Origin: Rhodospirillales bacterium | Lineage (GTDB): Bacteria > Pseudomonadota > Alphaproteobacteria > SMXQ01 | Direction of reading: 5' to 3' | Length of the DNA: 64,000 bases | Assembly: GCA_018666775.1 (NCBI GenBank) | Contig: JABIXC010000017.1 | Coordinates: 1 to 64,000, forward strand | In this document: positions 54,682 to 64,000 of the stretch, one piece after another | How positions within the stretch are numbered: position 1 is the first letter of the stretch | Layout of the letters: each line of letters opens with the position of its first letter | Program-made: the position numbers and the translations under genes | Notes under the pieces: model-generated | Told to the model about the DNA's origin: nothing | The model's database searches: none | What the model saw: only the letters and a program-made list of their open reading frames with translations

Positions 54682-55455
54682 TTAGTGCATGGTGTGGCCG
54701 CCGTCGACATTGAGCAGTTGGCCGGTAATATAGGCCGCAGCGTCTGACAGCAAAAATGAAACAGCACCGATCAGGTCTTCGGGGACCTCCAAACGGGGGA
54801 TCGCCCGATTTTCGGATTCTTTGGCTTTGATATAGGCCGGATCTGAAAGTTCGATCTGGGTTTGCGACATGGTGAACCCGGGTGCCACGGTATTGACCGT
54901 GATGCCAACGGGGCCGACCTCGCGGGCAAGGGCACGGGTAAAGCCAACGACCCCCAGCTTTGATGTGGTGTAATGCAGGCGATCTGGGCCACCATAAAGC
55001 GCGCGGCCGGATGAAATGTTGACGATACGCCCGCGTCCCTGGGATTTCATTTGGGGATACACCTCGCGGCAGCACAAAAACAGCCCCCGCAAATTCACGG
55101 CCATGACCTTGTCCCATTCATCGACATCGATTTCGAAAAAAGGCTTTCGGGTCAGTTTCTGAAGATAGGCTGCATTGTTGATGATGCCGTCGATTTGGCC
55201 ATAGGCACCGATGGTTTCGGCAACCATGTTTTTAACAGCTGCTTCATCGGTGACATCGGTTTCAATTGCCAATGCGGTGCCGCCATCATTGGCGATGGCC
55301 TCAGCCGTCTCAACCCCTGCAGGGCCATCGATTTCTGCAATCACCACCTTGGCCCCTGATTTGGCCAGATGTTCGCAATAGACCCGGCCAATGGCATGGC
55401 CACCACCGGTGACGATGATGACCCGGTTTGTAAGATCAAAGATATTCTCTGCCAT
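54682..55455 (-). CDS. Short-chain dehydrogenase/reductase
   Basis: 257 residues. NRVIIVTGGGHAIGRVYCEH, IINNAAYLQ, NISSGRALYG and LHYTTSKLG provide cofactor motif, N-N-A, Ser and Tyr-x3-Lys. Acidic residues after strand 2 (VVIAEIDGPAG) suggest NAD(H). First gene of the SDR-TauD-TauD operon, so it may oxidise the alcohol formed by a dioxygenase. Paralogue at 44449. Confidence 0.92.
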   Translation of the reverse strand: MAENIFDLTNRVIIVTGGGHAIGRVYCEHLAKSGAKVVIAEIDGPAGVETAEAIANDGGTALAIETDVTDEAAVKNMVAETIGAYGQIDGIINNAAYLQKLTRKPFFEIDVDEWDKVMAVNLRGLFLCCREVYPQMKSQGRGRIVNISSGRALYGGPDRLHYTTSKLGVVGFTRALAREVGPVGITVNTVAPGFTMSQTQIELSDPAYIKAKESENRAIPRLEVPEDLIGAVSFLLSDAAAYITGQLLNVDGGHTMH

Positions 55456-55541
55456 TGAATGCTCCTAACAAAACGCAGCGGACAAAAGGCCCATGAGGCC
55501 CATTATGCCCCGCCACAGCGTCTGGAACAATCACGTGAGCC

Positions 55542-57125
55542 TTATTTTTTGTCTGATCCCCGGGCCAGAAAAGCGGGCATATGTTCGCCAAGACCAACCG
55601 TTTGTTGGGAATTGGGGTTTTGGGAGCGGGCATTATCTGCTTTTGGCGCTGGTTTCGGGTTTTGGCTGCGCGAAGGGCGTGCAGTTTCAGTCCGGGCCGC
55701 AGGCTTGGTATCTTTTGATGTGGTTTGGGCAGCAGAACTTGTGGTGACCGGCTGGTTTTGGACAGTGTTGCCGCTGGCACCCGATGTGGTTTGGGCATTC
55801 GCTTGGGCACTCGCTTGGACACCATTACTGGCACCCGATGTATTGCTGGCACCAGATGTATTGCGGGAACGCCCTCGCCTTGGACGGCGGCGTTTCGCTT
55901 GACCCTCTGGCTTGGCTGCTGTTTGTGTGGGGTCCGTTTTGGAATCAGCTTCAGGTGCAGCGGTCGTTTCCGTGTTGCTTTCGGCTGCAACTGCGGGCGG
56001 TGTCTTTTTTTGGCTGTATTGGGGGATTTGCTTGCCAATCAGTTTTTGAATCGCATCAATGTATTTTTTGTCCTCACCCGTTACCAACATGACGGCGCGG
56101 CCTTTGGCTCCGGCGCGACCGGTACGGCCAATGCGGTGGATATAATCTTCGGCGTGGAAGGGGACATCGTAATTGAAAACATGGCTAAGCCCGGCAATAT
56201 CGATGCCGCGCCCGGCAACGTCTGTTGCTACCATATAGGTAATCTTTCCGGATTTGAAATTTTCGAGCGTTTCTGTTCGCGAAGCCTGTGCCATATCGCC
56301 ATGGAGTGGGCATGCGGAAAAACCGGCGCTCTTTAGGTATTTTGCGACGGCATCCACATCGCGTTTGCGATTGCAGAAAATCAGCGCGTTTGTCACGGGT
56401 TCCTTTTTGAGAAGATCGCGAAGGGCTGCTTGTTTTCCGGTGTCTTTTCCCGGTGCCGAGATTAAAAAATGTTCAACGGTTTCCGCTGCGGATGTTTTTG
56501 GGGTAATGGTAATTTCTTTTGGATTCATCAAAAACTTGTCAGCCAGCCGCTTTACTTCTTTTGGGAAGGTGGCTGAGAAGAACAGGGTTTGCTTGATCTT
56601 GGGCAGGAAGCTCGCAATGCGTTCGACATCAGGAATGAACCCCATATCCAGCATGCGGTCAGCTTCATCGATGACCAAAATTTTGGCATCGGTCAACAGA
56701 ATGCGTCCGCGTTCAAAATGGTCAATCAGGCGCCCAGGTGTTGCGATCAGGACATCAACGCCCCGATCCAGCTTTGCCACCTGTGGACCAAAAGATTCGC
56801 CGCCGATCAAAAGCGCCATGGAAAGTTTCGAGTACTTGCCATAGATCGTAAAGTTTTCAGCAATCTGTGCGGCGAGTTCCCGGGTTGGCGTCAGAATGAG
56901 GGAGCGGGGCATCCGTGCCCGGGCTCTGCCCTGAGATAAGATGTCGATCATGGGAAGGGTAAAGGAGGCGGTTTTTCCGGTGCCGGTCTGGGCACAGCCC
57001 AGAATATCGCGCCCCATTAATACATAGGGGATGGCCTGTTCCTGGATGGGGGTCGGTGTTTCATAACCGGCGTCGGTGACGGCCCGAAGGACTCCATCAG
57101 AAAGACCCAATAGGTCAAATGTCAT
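55542..57125 (-). CDS. DEAD-box RNA helicase with long low-complexity tail
   Basis: 527 residues. Q motif PTPIQEQAIP, motif I AQTGTGKT, II DEAD, III SAT, and VI HRIGRTGRAG are intact in residues ~1-375 (RhlE-like). Residues ~380-527 are disordered: acidic/Thr-rich, then KRRRPRRGRSR, then repeats of N-T-S-G-A-S and a Gln/Ala/Thr-rich stretch. Such tails bind RNA and promote condensates. Probably ribosome assembly or mRNA decay. Confidence 0.94.
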   Translation of the reverse strand: MTFDLLGLSDGVLRAVTDAGYETPTPIQEQAIPYVLMGRDILGCAQTGTGKTASFTLPMIDILSQGRARARMPRSLILTPTRELAAQIAENFTIYGKYSKLSMALLIGGESFGPQVAKLDRGVDVLIATPGRLIDHFERGRILLTDAKILVIDEADRMLDMGFIPDVERIASFLPKIKQTLFFSATFPKEVKRLADKFLMNPKEITITPKTSAAETVEHFLISAPGKDTGKQAALRDLLKKEPVTNALIFCNRKRDVDAVAKYLKSAGFSACPLHGDMAQASRTETLENFKSGKITYMVATDVAGRGIDIAGLSHVFNYDVPFHAEDYIHRIGRTGRAGAKGRAVMLVTGEDKKYIDAIQKLIGKQIPQYSQKKTPPAVAAESNTETTAAPEADSKTDPTQTAAKPEGQAKRRRPRRGRSRNTSGASNTSGASNGVQASAQANAQTTSGASGNTVQNQPVTTSSAAQTTSKDTKPAARTETARPSRSQNPKPAPKADNARSQNPNSQQTVGLGEHMPAFLARGSDKK

Positions 57126-57271
57126 ATGATTATTTCAGCTTTCAAAAATATAAAAAAATGGAAAATATATTGTTGCCACTGCTTTGGTGGCCAATATTTG
57201 GCGCCAACATAGTCAATTGGAGCCCAACTTGAAAGGATTAAGACAAAAAACCCGATTTGTGTGGGGAAAGG

Positions 57272-57859
57272 CTAATCATTCGTTTTCGGGCCGCCATGAT
57301 CCTGTGTCAGGACATAATCATGGCCCTGGGGAAATAAATCCTGTACCGATTGGCGGATCAGGGCCCGAAACCGGGGGTCTTGTGCGGATTCTGGCATGCT
57401 GGTTTCTGCTGTAATGGCCGAATGCGCATCGTTTTCAAAGCACCATGCCAAGTGAACCGTTAACACGTCATCAGGTTTCTTGGCAGATTTTTTAGCCCTG
57501 ATTTTCTTGGCCGTGCACAATGTCGATGGCTTGGGATTGGCATTAAAGGCGACAATGACCCTGAATTCCCTGCCTGTTGTTTGGGCATCGCTATATTTGG
57601 GGGTGGTGGTGAAATTGGTGGGCATGCCCTCATTGGCCCCTTGCATATGCTGTGTCAGGGCCTGAGCAAAGGCAGCCTTATTCATCGCAAATGGATTGCC
57701 ATGGATTTGAACAGTGGTGTCCTTGCCAGCCAGATAGTTGCTGAAATTCATGTAGTCATAGGCGGTGTCGAATTCGGCATCGATAATGCGAATGCTGTCA
57801 CCGCTGCATGCACCGAGAAACAGGGATAAAATTCCAGCGATTAAGAGCTTTGTTTGCAT
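57272..57859 (-). CDS. Lipoprotein of unknown function
   Basis: 195 residues. A good lipobox, LFLGACSGD (LGAC), predicts lipidation at Cys18. The body contains AYDYMNFSNYLAGKDTTVQI and VLTVHLAWCFEND, resembling nothing I can name. Single gene, between the helicase and parE. Confidence 0.75.
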   Translation of the reverse strand: MQTKLLIAGILSLFLGACSGDSIRIIDAEFDTAYDYMNFSNYLAGKDTTVQIHGNPFAMNKAAFAQALTQHMQGANEGMPTNFTTTPKYSDAQTTGREFRVIVAFNANPKPSTLCTAKKIRAKKSAKKPDDVLTVHLAWCFENDAHSAITAETSMPESAQDPRFRALIRQSVQDLFPQGHDYVLTQDHGGPKTND

Positions 57860-57988
57860 GTCTATGAAACTCCTAGCGCACGGCTGCGCATAAACAGGGT
57901 TATTATCGCTTATAATGAAAGGTTGGATACAGAATTTTTATCAAAATTTTGTGAAGACACCGTGGGTGTGCCCAAACAAACTCGATGT

Positions 57989-60001
57989 TTAAATATCCAG
58001 CTTGGCCGCATCACCGGCATGTTCCTGAATGAATTGCAGCCGTAATTCCGGTTTGCGTCCCATCAGGCTCTCGACCCGTTGGGCGGTGGCTTTGGCTTCG
58101 CCGTCAGGAATGGTAACCCTGAGCAAGACGCGCCCTTCTGGTGCCATGGTGGTTTCCTTAAGCTGCATCGGGGGCATTTCCCCCAAGCCTTTAAAACGGC
58201 TGATCTCCACTTTGCCTCGCCCTTTGAAGGTGGATTTCATCAGGGCATCTTTGTGGGGATCGTCTCTGGCATAGATCACGGTCCCACCCTGGCTTAGGCG
58301 ATACAGTGGCGGGACAGCCAGATACAAATGCCCTGATGTGATCAATTCAGGCATTTCACGGTAGAAAAATGTAATCAGCAGCGATGCAATATGGGCCCCA
58401 TCAACATCGGCGTCGGTCATGATGATGACCCTTTCATACCGCAGCTTTGAAAGATCAAACCGGGTGCCTGATTCTGAGCCCAAAGCCAAGATCAGGTCGC
58501 GGATTTCCAGATTGGCATGCATCTTTTCGATTGTGGCCGTCGCGACGTTTAGAATTTTACCCCGAAGCGGCAGGACCGCCTGGGTGCGACGATTGCGGGC
58601 CTGCTTGGCCGATCCACCGGCCGAATCCCCTTCGACCAGAAATATTTCAGTGCCATCTGATGTGGCCGCACTGCAATCGGAAAGCTTTCCGGGCAATCGA
58701 AGCTTGCGGGTGGCGCTCTTTCGTTTTTGCTCTCTGGCGCGGCGGTTGGCCAGGCGTTCGTCTGCTTTTTCGATCAATGCCTGAAGCAACCGGTCGGCAG
58801 TGATGGGGTCGCCTGATAGCCAGTGATCAAAATGATCTTTGATAGAGGCGTCCACCATGCGCTGGACATTGGGGTTCGACAGTTTTTCCTTGGTCTGGCC
58901 CTGAAACTGGGGGTCGCGGACAAAGACCGAAATGGCCCCCAATGCACCATCCATAATGTCATCAGAGGTGACCTGGGATGCCTTGCGGTTGCCAGACAAT
59001 TCGCCATAGGCCTTGATGGCCCGGCCAAGCCCTGCGCGCAGCCCACTTTCGTGGCTGCCGCCTTGGGATGTAGGCACGGTGTTACAATAGGAATCGATAT
59101 GGCCTTCCCCGTCGACGGGCCATGTCAGCGCCCATTCAACCCGACCTTCTTCACCCTGGCCATTCGCCAGTCGAGATTCTCCAAAAAAAGGCGCCTGAGT
59201 CAGGCTGTTTCGATCGCCAAGGGCTTCGGTGACGAAATCCAGCAACCCACCCGGAAAATGAAGAACCGCTTTTTCTGGCGTTTTATCGTTCTTGCCGATC
59301 AGTTCAGGTGCGACCTGCCAGTGAATTTCAACGCCACGATAAAGATGTGCCTTGGCCCGCGCCATACGGTACAGGCGTGCGGGTTCAAAGCAGACATCGG
59401 GGCCAAAGATTTCCGCGTCCGGGTGAAACCGAATGCTTGTGCCCCGTCGATTTTGTGCAGCGCCTGTGGATTTAAGCTTTGTTACCGGCGCGCCGCGTGA
59501 ATAGTCCTGTTTCCAAAGCTTGCGTTCACGGGCAACTTCAACTTCCAGTTCATCGGCCAATGCGTTGACCACCGAAAGCCCAACCCCGTGCAGGCCGCCA
59601 GAGGTTTCATAGGCATCAGAAGAAAATTTGCCACCGGAATGGAGTGTGGTGAGAATGACTTCCAGCGCGGATTTATTTTTGAATTTTGGGTGGGGATCAA
59701 CAGGGATGCCCCGACCATTGTCGCGTACAGTCAACCAGTTTCCAGGCTCTAAAATCAGGTCAATGCGGCTGGCTTCATTGGCCACCACTTCATCCATGGA
59801 ATTATCAAGGATTTCAGCTCCCAGATGATGCAGGGCGGTAATGTCCGTGCCACCAATGTACATGCCGGGCCGGCGGCGTACCGGTTCCAGACCTTCCAGA
59901 ACCTCAATGTCTTTTGCGGAATAAGTGCTTTTCTTTTTTTTTGGGGCGTCAAAAAGTTCCGGCTTTGTGGCTTTGCTGGTTTTCGTGGGTTTTTTGGCCA
60001 A
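57989..60001 (-). CDS. parE: DNA topoisomerase IV subunit B
   Basis: 670 residues. GHKL ATPase motifs EILDNSMDEV and DNGRGIPVD, the lid GLHGVGLSVVNAL, and the TOPRIM motifs FLVEGDSAGGSAKQ and IMTDADVDGAHI are complete. The Lys-rich N-terminus (MAKKPTKTSKATKP) and shorter TOPRIM region distinguish it from gyrB. Decatenates chromosomes with ParC, which is not in the window. Confidence 0.95.
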   Translation of the reverse strand: MAKKPTKTSKATKPELFDAPKKKKSTYSAKDIEVLEGLEPVRRRPGMYIGGTDITALHHLGAEILDNSMDEVVANEASRIDLILEPGNWLTVRDNGRGIPVDPHPKFKNKSALEVILTTLHSGGKFSSDAYETSGGLHGVGLSVVNALADELEVEVARERKLWKQDYSRGAPVTKLKSTGAAQNRRGTSIRFHPDAEIFGPDVCFEPARLYRMARAKAHLYRGVEIHWQVAPELIGKNDKTPEKAVLHFPGGLLDFVTEALGDRNSLTQAPFFGESRLANGQGEEGRVEWALTWPVDGEGHIDSYCNTVPTSQGGSHESGLRAGLGRAIKAYGELSGNRKASQVTSDDIMDGALGAISVFVRDPQFQGQTKEKLSNPNVQRMVDASIKDHFDHWLSGDPITADRLLQALIEKADERLANRRAREQKRKSATRKLRLPGKLSDCSAATSDGTEIFLVEGDSAGGSAKQARNRRTQAVLPLRGKILNVATATIEKMHANLEIRDLILALGSESGTRFDLSKLRYERVIIMTDADVDGAHIASLLITFFYREMPELITSGHLYLAVPPLYRLSQGGTVIYARDDPHKDALMKSTFKGRGKVEISRFKGLGEMPPMQLKETTMAPEGRVLLRVTIPDGEAKATAQRVESLMGRKPELRLQFIQEHAGDAAKLDI

Positions 60002-60116
60002 GGTTTTGATCCATTACGCATGTTTAAGAAATATAGGTATAGGGGGGCAGATTGCAGCGCGCAAGCATCATCCAGTGCTTTTTATCTCTAATACCGCAAT
60101 ATATGGTGGTTTTTAG

Positions 60117-60159
60117 TTAAAAAAATAACCGGCCTCTCTTGATGGAGAGGCCGGTTTGT
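60117..60159 (-). terminator. Rho-independent terminator of the glnB-glnA operon
   Basis: On the reverse strand AACCGGCCTCTCCATCAAGA continues to GAGAGGCCGGTT with ATTTTTTT after it; the stem is perfect over 12 pairs. Confidence 0.92.
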
Positions 60160-60198
60160 AGGCTAGGTGGCCCGAAAGGGCCAATTCAGATTTTTGGC

Positions 60199-61611
60199 TT
60201 AAGAACTGTAATACATGGAGAACTCGACCGGATGGGGGGCTTGTTCGAAGGTGGTGACTTCTTCCCATTTAATATCGAGATAACCCTGGATCTGTTCTTC
60301 GGTGAAGACGTCACCCTTGAGCAGGAAGTCCTTGTCGTCCCAAAGCGCGTCAAGCGCTTCGCGCAGGCTTCCGGCAACGGTGGGGACATTGACCAGTTCT
60401 TCTGGCGGCAAATCATAAAGATCCTTATCCATGGCATCACCCGGATCGATCTTGTTTTCAATGCCGTCAAGGCCAGCCATCAGCATGGCAGAGAATGCAA
60501 GATAGGGGTTCGCCGTGGGATCGGGGAAGCGTATTTCGACGCGTTTTCCCTTGGGGTTGGTGGCATGGGGAATGCGGCATGATGCGGAACGGTTGCGCGA
60601 TGAATATGCCAATAGCACGGGTGCTTCAAAGCCCGGCACCAGACGCTTGTAGCTGTTGGTGCTGGGATTGGAGAAGGCATTGATGGCGCGCGCGTGCTTG
60701 ATGATGCCACCGATATAATGCAGTGCCGTTTCAGAAAGATCGGCATATCCAGATCCAGCAAAGACGTTCTTGCCGCCTTTCCAGATGGACTGGTGACAAT
60801 GCATGCCAGAACCGTTGTCATCGACCACGGGCTTGGGCATGAAGGTTGCCGTCTTGCCATAGGAATGGGCGACCATGTGAACAACGTATTTATAGACCTG
60901 AAGGTCATCGGCGGCTGCTAACAGGGAGTTGAATTTGATACCCAGTTCGTTCTGGGAAGGGGCCACTTCGTGGTGGTGTTTTTCCATATCCAGACCCATT
61001 TCAATCATAACGGTGGTCATTTCCGCGCGAAGGTCGGTCATGGAATCGACAGGCGGGATGGGGAAATAGCCACCCTTTGGCCCTGGGCGATGGCCGAAAT
61101 TGCCTTCTTCGAATTCCTTGGTGCTGGACCATGGGCCTTCTTCGGAATCGATCTTGTAGAACGTGTGCTCCTGAGAAGAACCAAAACGGACGCTGTCGAA
61201 GACGAAGAATTCAGCTTCGGGACCAAAATAGACGGTGTCACCAACGCCGGTGGAATTCATGTAGGCCTCAGCCTTGATGGCTGTGGAGCGCGGGTCGCGG
61301 GAATAGGGCAGGCCTGTGCTTGGTTCCAGAACGTTGCAGAAAAGGATCAATTGGGGCTGCGCTGTGAATGGGTCCATGACCGCCGTTGACAGGTCTGGCA
61401 TCAGGTTCATGTCAGATTCATTGATGGCCTTCCAGCCGGCAATGCTTGAGCCGTCAAACATGATGCCTTCAGCAAACATATCTTCATCAACGGTATTGAC
61501 GGCCTGGGCCGTGTGTTGCCATTTGCCGCGTGGATCGGTAAATCGGAAATCGACATATTTGACGTCGTTTTCCTTGATCATCGCTTGAACTCTTTTGACA
61601 TCGTCGGACAT
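60199..61611 (-). CDS. glnA: Glutamine synthetase type I
   Basis: 470 residues, the usual length. [67 protein letters not shown] and [10 protein letters not shown] are the metal, ATP and glutamate sites. [11 protein letters not shown] contains the Tyr that is adenylylated by GlnE. Makes glutamine from glutamate and ammonia. It follows glnB after 84 bases, in one operon. Confidence 0.97.
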   Translation of the reverse strand: MSDDVKRVQAMIKENDVKYVDFRFTDPRGKWQHTAQAVNTVDEDMFAEGIMFDGSSIAGWKAINESDMNLMPDLSTAVMDPFTAQPQLILFCNVLEPSTGLPYSRDPRSTAIKAEAYMNSTGVGDTVYFGPEAEFFVFDSVRFGSSQEHTFYKIDSEEGPWSSTKEFEEGNFGHRPGPKGGYFPIPPVDSMTDLRAEMTTVMIEMGLDMEKHHHEVAPSQNELGIKFNSLLAAADDLQVYKYVVHMVAHSYGKTATFMPKPVVDDNGSGMHCHQSIWKGGKNVFAGSGYADLSETALHYIGGIIKHARAINAFSNPSTNSYKRLVPGFEAPVLLAYSSRNRSASCRIPHATNPKGKRVEIRFPDPTANPYLAFSAMLMAGLDGIENKIDPGDAMDKDLYDLPPEELVNVPTVAGSLREALDALWDDKDFLLKGDVFTEEQIQGYLDIKWEEVTTFEQAPHPVEFSMYYSS

Positions 61612-61695
61612 TTTTCAGCTTTCCCTTATTTTTTAGGTTATTTAATCAGCCAATTTAGCGGCCTGAATGAGGTGGAGAGGGGCAGATAAGCCTGA

Positions 61696-62337
<642 letters not shown>

Positions 62338-62338
62338 G

Positions 62339-62415
62339 GCGGGTGTAGCTCAGCTGGTTAGAGCGCCGGATTGTGATTCCGGAGGTCGGGGGTTCGAGCC
62401 CCCTCACTCGCCCCA
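62339..62415 (+). tRNA. tRNA-His (anticodon GTG)
   Basis: Acceptor GCGGGTG pairs with CACTCGC; D-arm GCTC...GAGC; anticodon arm CCGGA-TTGTGAT-TCCGG with GTG anticodon; T-loop TTCGAGC; encoded CCA. A G stands at 62338 (position -1) opposite C73, the canonical bacterial identity pair, in contrast to the G-1-lacking, A73 form known from some alphaproteobacteria. Confidence 0.95.
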
Positions 62416-62425
62416 TTTCCCTTTT

Positions 62426-63091
62426 TCAGGCTTCTGGCTTGTTCTCACTATCCCCTGTCGCTTCAGACGTTTCGGTCTGTGGCGCATCTGGTTGATCTTT
62501 TGACCCCAGCATTCGGAACAACCAGCCAAAGACCTTGCGGATGCCTCGCCAGATTTTGGGCAAAATCCAGACCATCAAAAGAATAAAGACGATTAGTGCA
62601 GCGCTAAACAGCCAGGGATGCTGCAAGGCGGCCCAAACGCCGCCAAAAACGGCCATGTCTTCGCCGATGGACAGGGTCCAGTTGGAAAAGGGTTCCGGGG
62701 ATGCATTAACAACGGCACGGGTGCCAGCCTTTGTGGCGTGGGTCGTTGCAGCAAGGCTGCCACCGGCGATTAAGGCGGCGAGCTCTGCCCCGGCCCCTAA
62801 TTCGCCGACCGCACCGGCGGCCAGCATGGCACCGGCTGGAATGCGCACAAAAGTGTGCAAGCCGTCCCAGATGGTATCAACGCCTGGAATTTTGTCTGCG
62901 AAAAATTCAACCGCATACATCAGTCCGGCGGCACCAATGACCAAAGGATTGCTGAGCACCTGCAATTCGGCGGGCAGGGTGACGCTGCCGGTGATGCCCA
63001 TGACGCCAAGGGTTAATATGGCAGCATACAAATTGATGCCGCTCCCCCATGCCGCCCCCATAGCCAGCGAGATTGTTTCAATGGTGTCCAC
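62426..63091 (-). CDS. DUF4126-like integral membrane protein
   Basis: 221 residues with four to five hydrophobic segments. SLAMGAAWGSGINLYAAILT, FFADKIPGVDTIWDGLHTFV and GGSLAATTHATKAGTRAVVN are characteristic of the DUF4126 family; the C-terminus is a charged, Glu/Thr/Pro-rich tail. Function unknown. Its stop lies 11 bases from the tRNA-His 3' end, convergent. Confidence 0.82.
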   Translation of the reverse strand: MDTIETISLAMGAAWGSGINLYAAILTLGVMGITGSVTLPAELQVLSNPLVIGAAGLMYAVEFFADKIPGVDTIWDGLHTFVRIPAGAMLAAGAVGELGAGAELAALIAGGSLAATTHATKAGTRAVVNASPEPFSNWTLSIGEDMAVFGGVWAALQHPWLFSAALIVFILLMVWILPKIWRGIRKVFGWLFRMLGSKDQPDAPQTETSEATGDSENKPEA

Positions 63092-63209
63092 GGGTGCTCC
63101 TTTGATTTAAGTGCTTAATCTGGCGCATTGTTTGTCGCCATCTGTGGCAATATGCTGACACAGGCTGCTTGGAAAGCCAAATTTTATAGAATTAGAAAGG
63201 CCCGGTTTT

Positions 63210-63974
63210 ATGATCACCCTGTATCACGGATTGGCTTCAACGTGCTCTAAGAAGGTGCGCTTGACGCTGTTTGAAAAGGGGCTGGAATTTGAAAGCCGAT
63301 TGGTCAATCTTCAAAAATTTGAACAACACAATCCGGACTATCTGGCGCTCAATCCATCCGGGGTGGTGCCGACCCTGGTCCATGACGGGCGTGCCATTGT
63401 CGAATCCACCCTGATCATTGGATACATTGACGATGTTTGGTCAAGCCCGGCCCTTAGCCCCGAAAACGCCTATGATCGTGCCCGTATGGGGCTTTGGACC
63501 AAATGGTCCGATGAACATGCCTACAAGGCCGTTTATGTGCCGACCTGGGATAAATTATCGCGCCCGGTTGCCAGCAAATTCACCGATGCGGAACTGGATC
63601 AATATCTGGCCAAAATTCCTACTGCTGAACGCCGTGAACGGTGGCGCGCGACCGCCAGAGAAGGCTTTACAGAATCCGAATTCAAAGCGGCGTATTCCGA
63701 AATGGAATTGACCTTTGATCGCATGGAAGCGGCCCTTGCAATTGCTGGCCCGTGGCTGATCGGGTCGTTCTACAGCCTTGCCGATATTGCCATGGTGCCT
63801 TTTGTTGAACGCATCAATGATTTGCGCCCGGATCTGCTATTGGGCGGTACATGGCCACGGGTGAGCGATTGGTGCGATGCGATAGCTGAACGCCCTGCGT
63901 ATGAAAAGGCCTTTTTCTTTGAAGGCCATGACGCCAGCATTTCTGCCATTCGAAAGGCGCTGGGGCTGGATTAG
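63210..63974 (+). CDS. Glutathione S-transferase family protein
   Basis: 254 residues. MITLYHGLASTCSKKVRLTL with Ser/Cys near the active site, LNPSGVVPTLVHDGRAIVES (cis-Pro and glutathione-binding Glu-Ser) and a helical C-terminal domain with AGPWLIGSFYSLADIAMVPF, the N-capping-box motif. Detoxification or isomerisation role; substrate unknown. AAAGG precedes ATG 63210; ends 26 bases before the window edge. Confidence 0.9.
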   Translation: MITLYHGLASTCSKKVRLTLFEKGLEFESRLVNLQKFEQHNPDYLALNPSGVVPTLVHDGRAIVESTLIIGYIDDVWSSPALSPENAYDRARMGLWTKWSDEHAYKAVYVPTWDKLSRPVASKFTDAELDQYLAKIPTAERRERWRATAREGFTESEFKAAYSEMELTFDRMEAALAIAGPWLIGSFYSLADIAMVPFVERINDLRPDLLLGGTWPRVSDWCDAIAERPAYEKAFFFEGHDASISAIRKALGLD

Positions 63975-64000
63975 CCTTAAAAGGTAGAGCCCGATTTTAG

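Overview
The window looks like a chromosomal segment from an alphaproteobacterium, probably a free-living, marine-type member of the Rhodospirillales. The support is short families typical of alphaproteobacteria (DUF3126-like and DUF1491-like proteins), a TIGR02944-type SUF regulator heading a complete SUF operon, many orphan Bug/TctC-type binding proteins, several TauD-family dioxygenases, and a moderately GC-rich composition. Taxonomy is inferred from gene content; there is no rRNA in the window.

Layout. 1-6.5 kb: the 5' part of a glycine-betaine-type binding protein, a lipoprotein serine protease, a DMT exporter, an exported MsrA, a small Lys-rich protein, then an A/T-rich PD-(D/E)XK-like gene sitting between two perfect 46-bp direct repeats, and a truncated globin. 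6.5-20 kb: a cupin, a TauD dioxygenase, an unknown helical protein, a TctC-type binding protein, a YffB-like ArsC-family protein, a queuosine precursor transporter, then a catabolic set (Rieske oxygenase, class II aldolase, epimerase, GST, VOC enzyme, FAH hydrolase) interrupted by a TAXI binding-protein gene with an in-frame stop. 19.5-25.3 kb: an iron/polyamine-type ABC importer operon (binding protein, fused permease, LVIVD beta-propeller, ATPase). 25.4-29.7 kb: a form II CODH/xanthine-dehydrogenase-like molybdenum hydroxylase operon (large subunit, CoxG, CoxS, CoxM). 30-37 kb: amidohydrolase, VOC, cupin, BipA, an FAD oxidoreductase with a possible AUC start, DusA. 37.1-43.6 kb: the SUF operon, read leftward as regulator-sufB-sufC-sufD-sufS-sufU-sufT-sufA, with most genes overlapping or nearly touching. 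43.7-49 kb: a second catabolic set (dienelactone hydrolase, SDR, MDR reductase, FAH hydrolase, two-domain VOC enzyme, YciI-like). 49-55.5 kb: two copies of a divergent AhpD-like/TctC-type gene pair, two TauD dioxygenases and an SDR. 55.5-64 kb: DEAD-box helicase, a lipoprotein, parE, a glnB-glnA operon with a recognisable sigma-54 promoter, tRNA-His, a DUF4126-like protein and a GST.

The dominant theme is scavenging and oxidation of small organic acids and aromatic or sulfonate/betaine-type compounds: high-affinity binding proteins, Fe-dependent oxygenases, Mo hydroxylase, ring-cleavage-type VOC enzymes and C-C hydrolases. The SUF operon would supply Fe-S clusters for several of these.

The strongest unusual signals are: (1) a solitary PD-(D/E)XK-like gene bounded by perfect 46-bp repeats that each carry a rho-independent terminator, like a one-gene cassette inserted at a terminator; (2) a basic C-terminal module with an invariant C-x15-C spacing fused to binding proteins of two unrelated families (two TctC-type, one ABC-type); (3) a beta-propeller gene embedded in an ABC importer operon; (4) a duplicated AhpD-like/TctC divergent unit whose two copies differ in the redox CxxC motif; (5) a TAXI receptor gene broken by one UAA; and (6) an ideally spaced Shine-Dalgarno pointing at an AUC codon.
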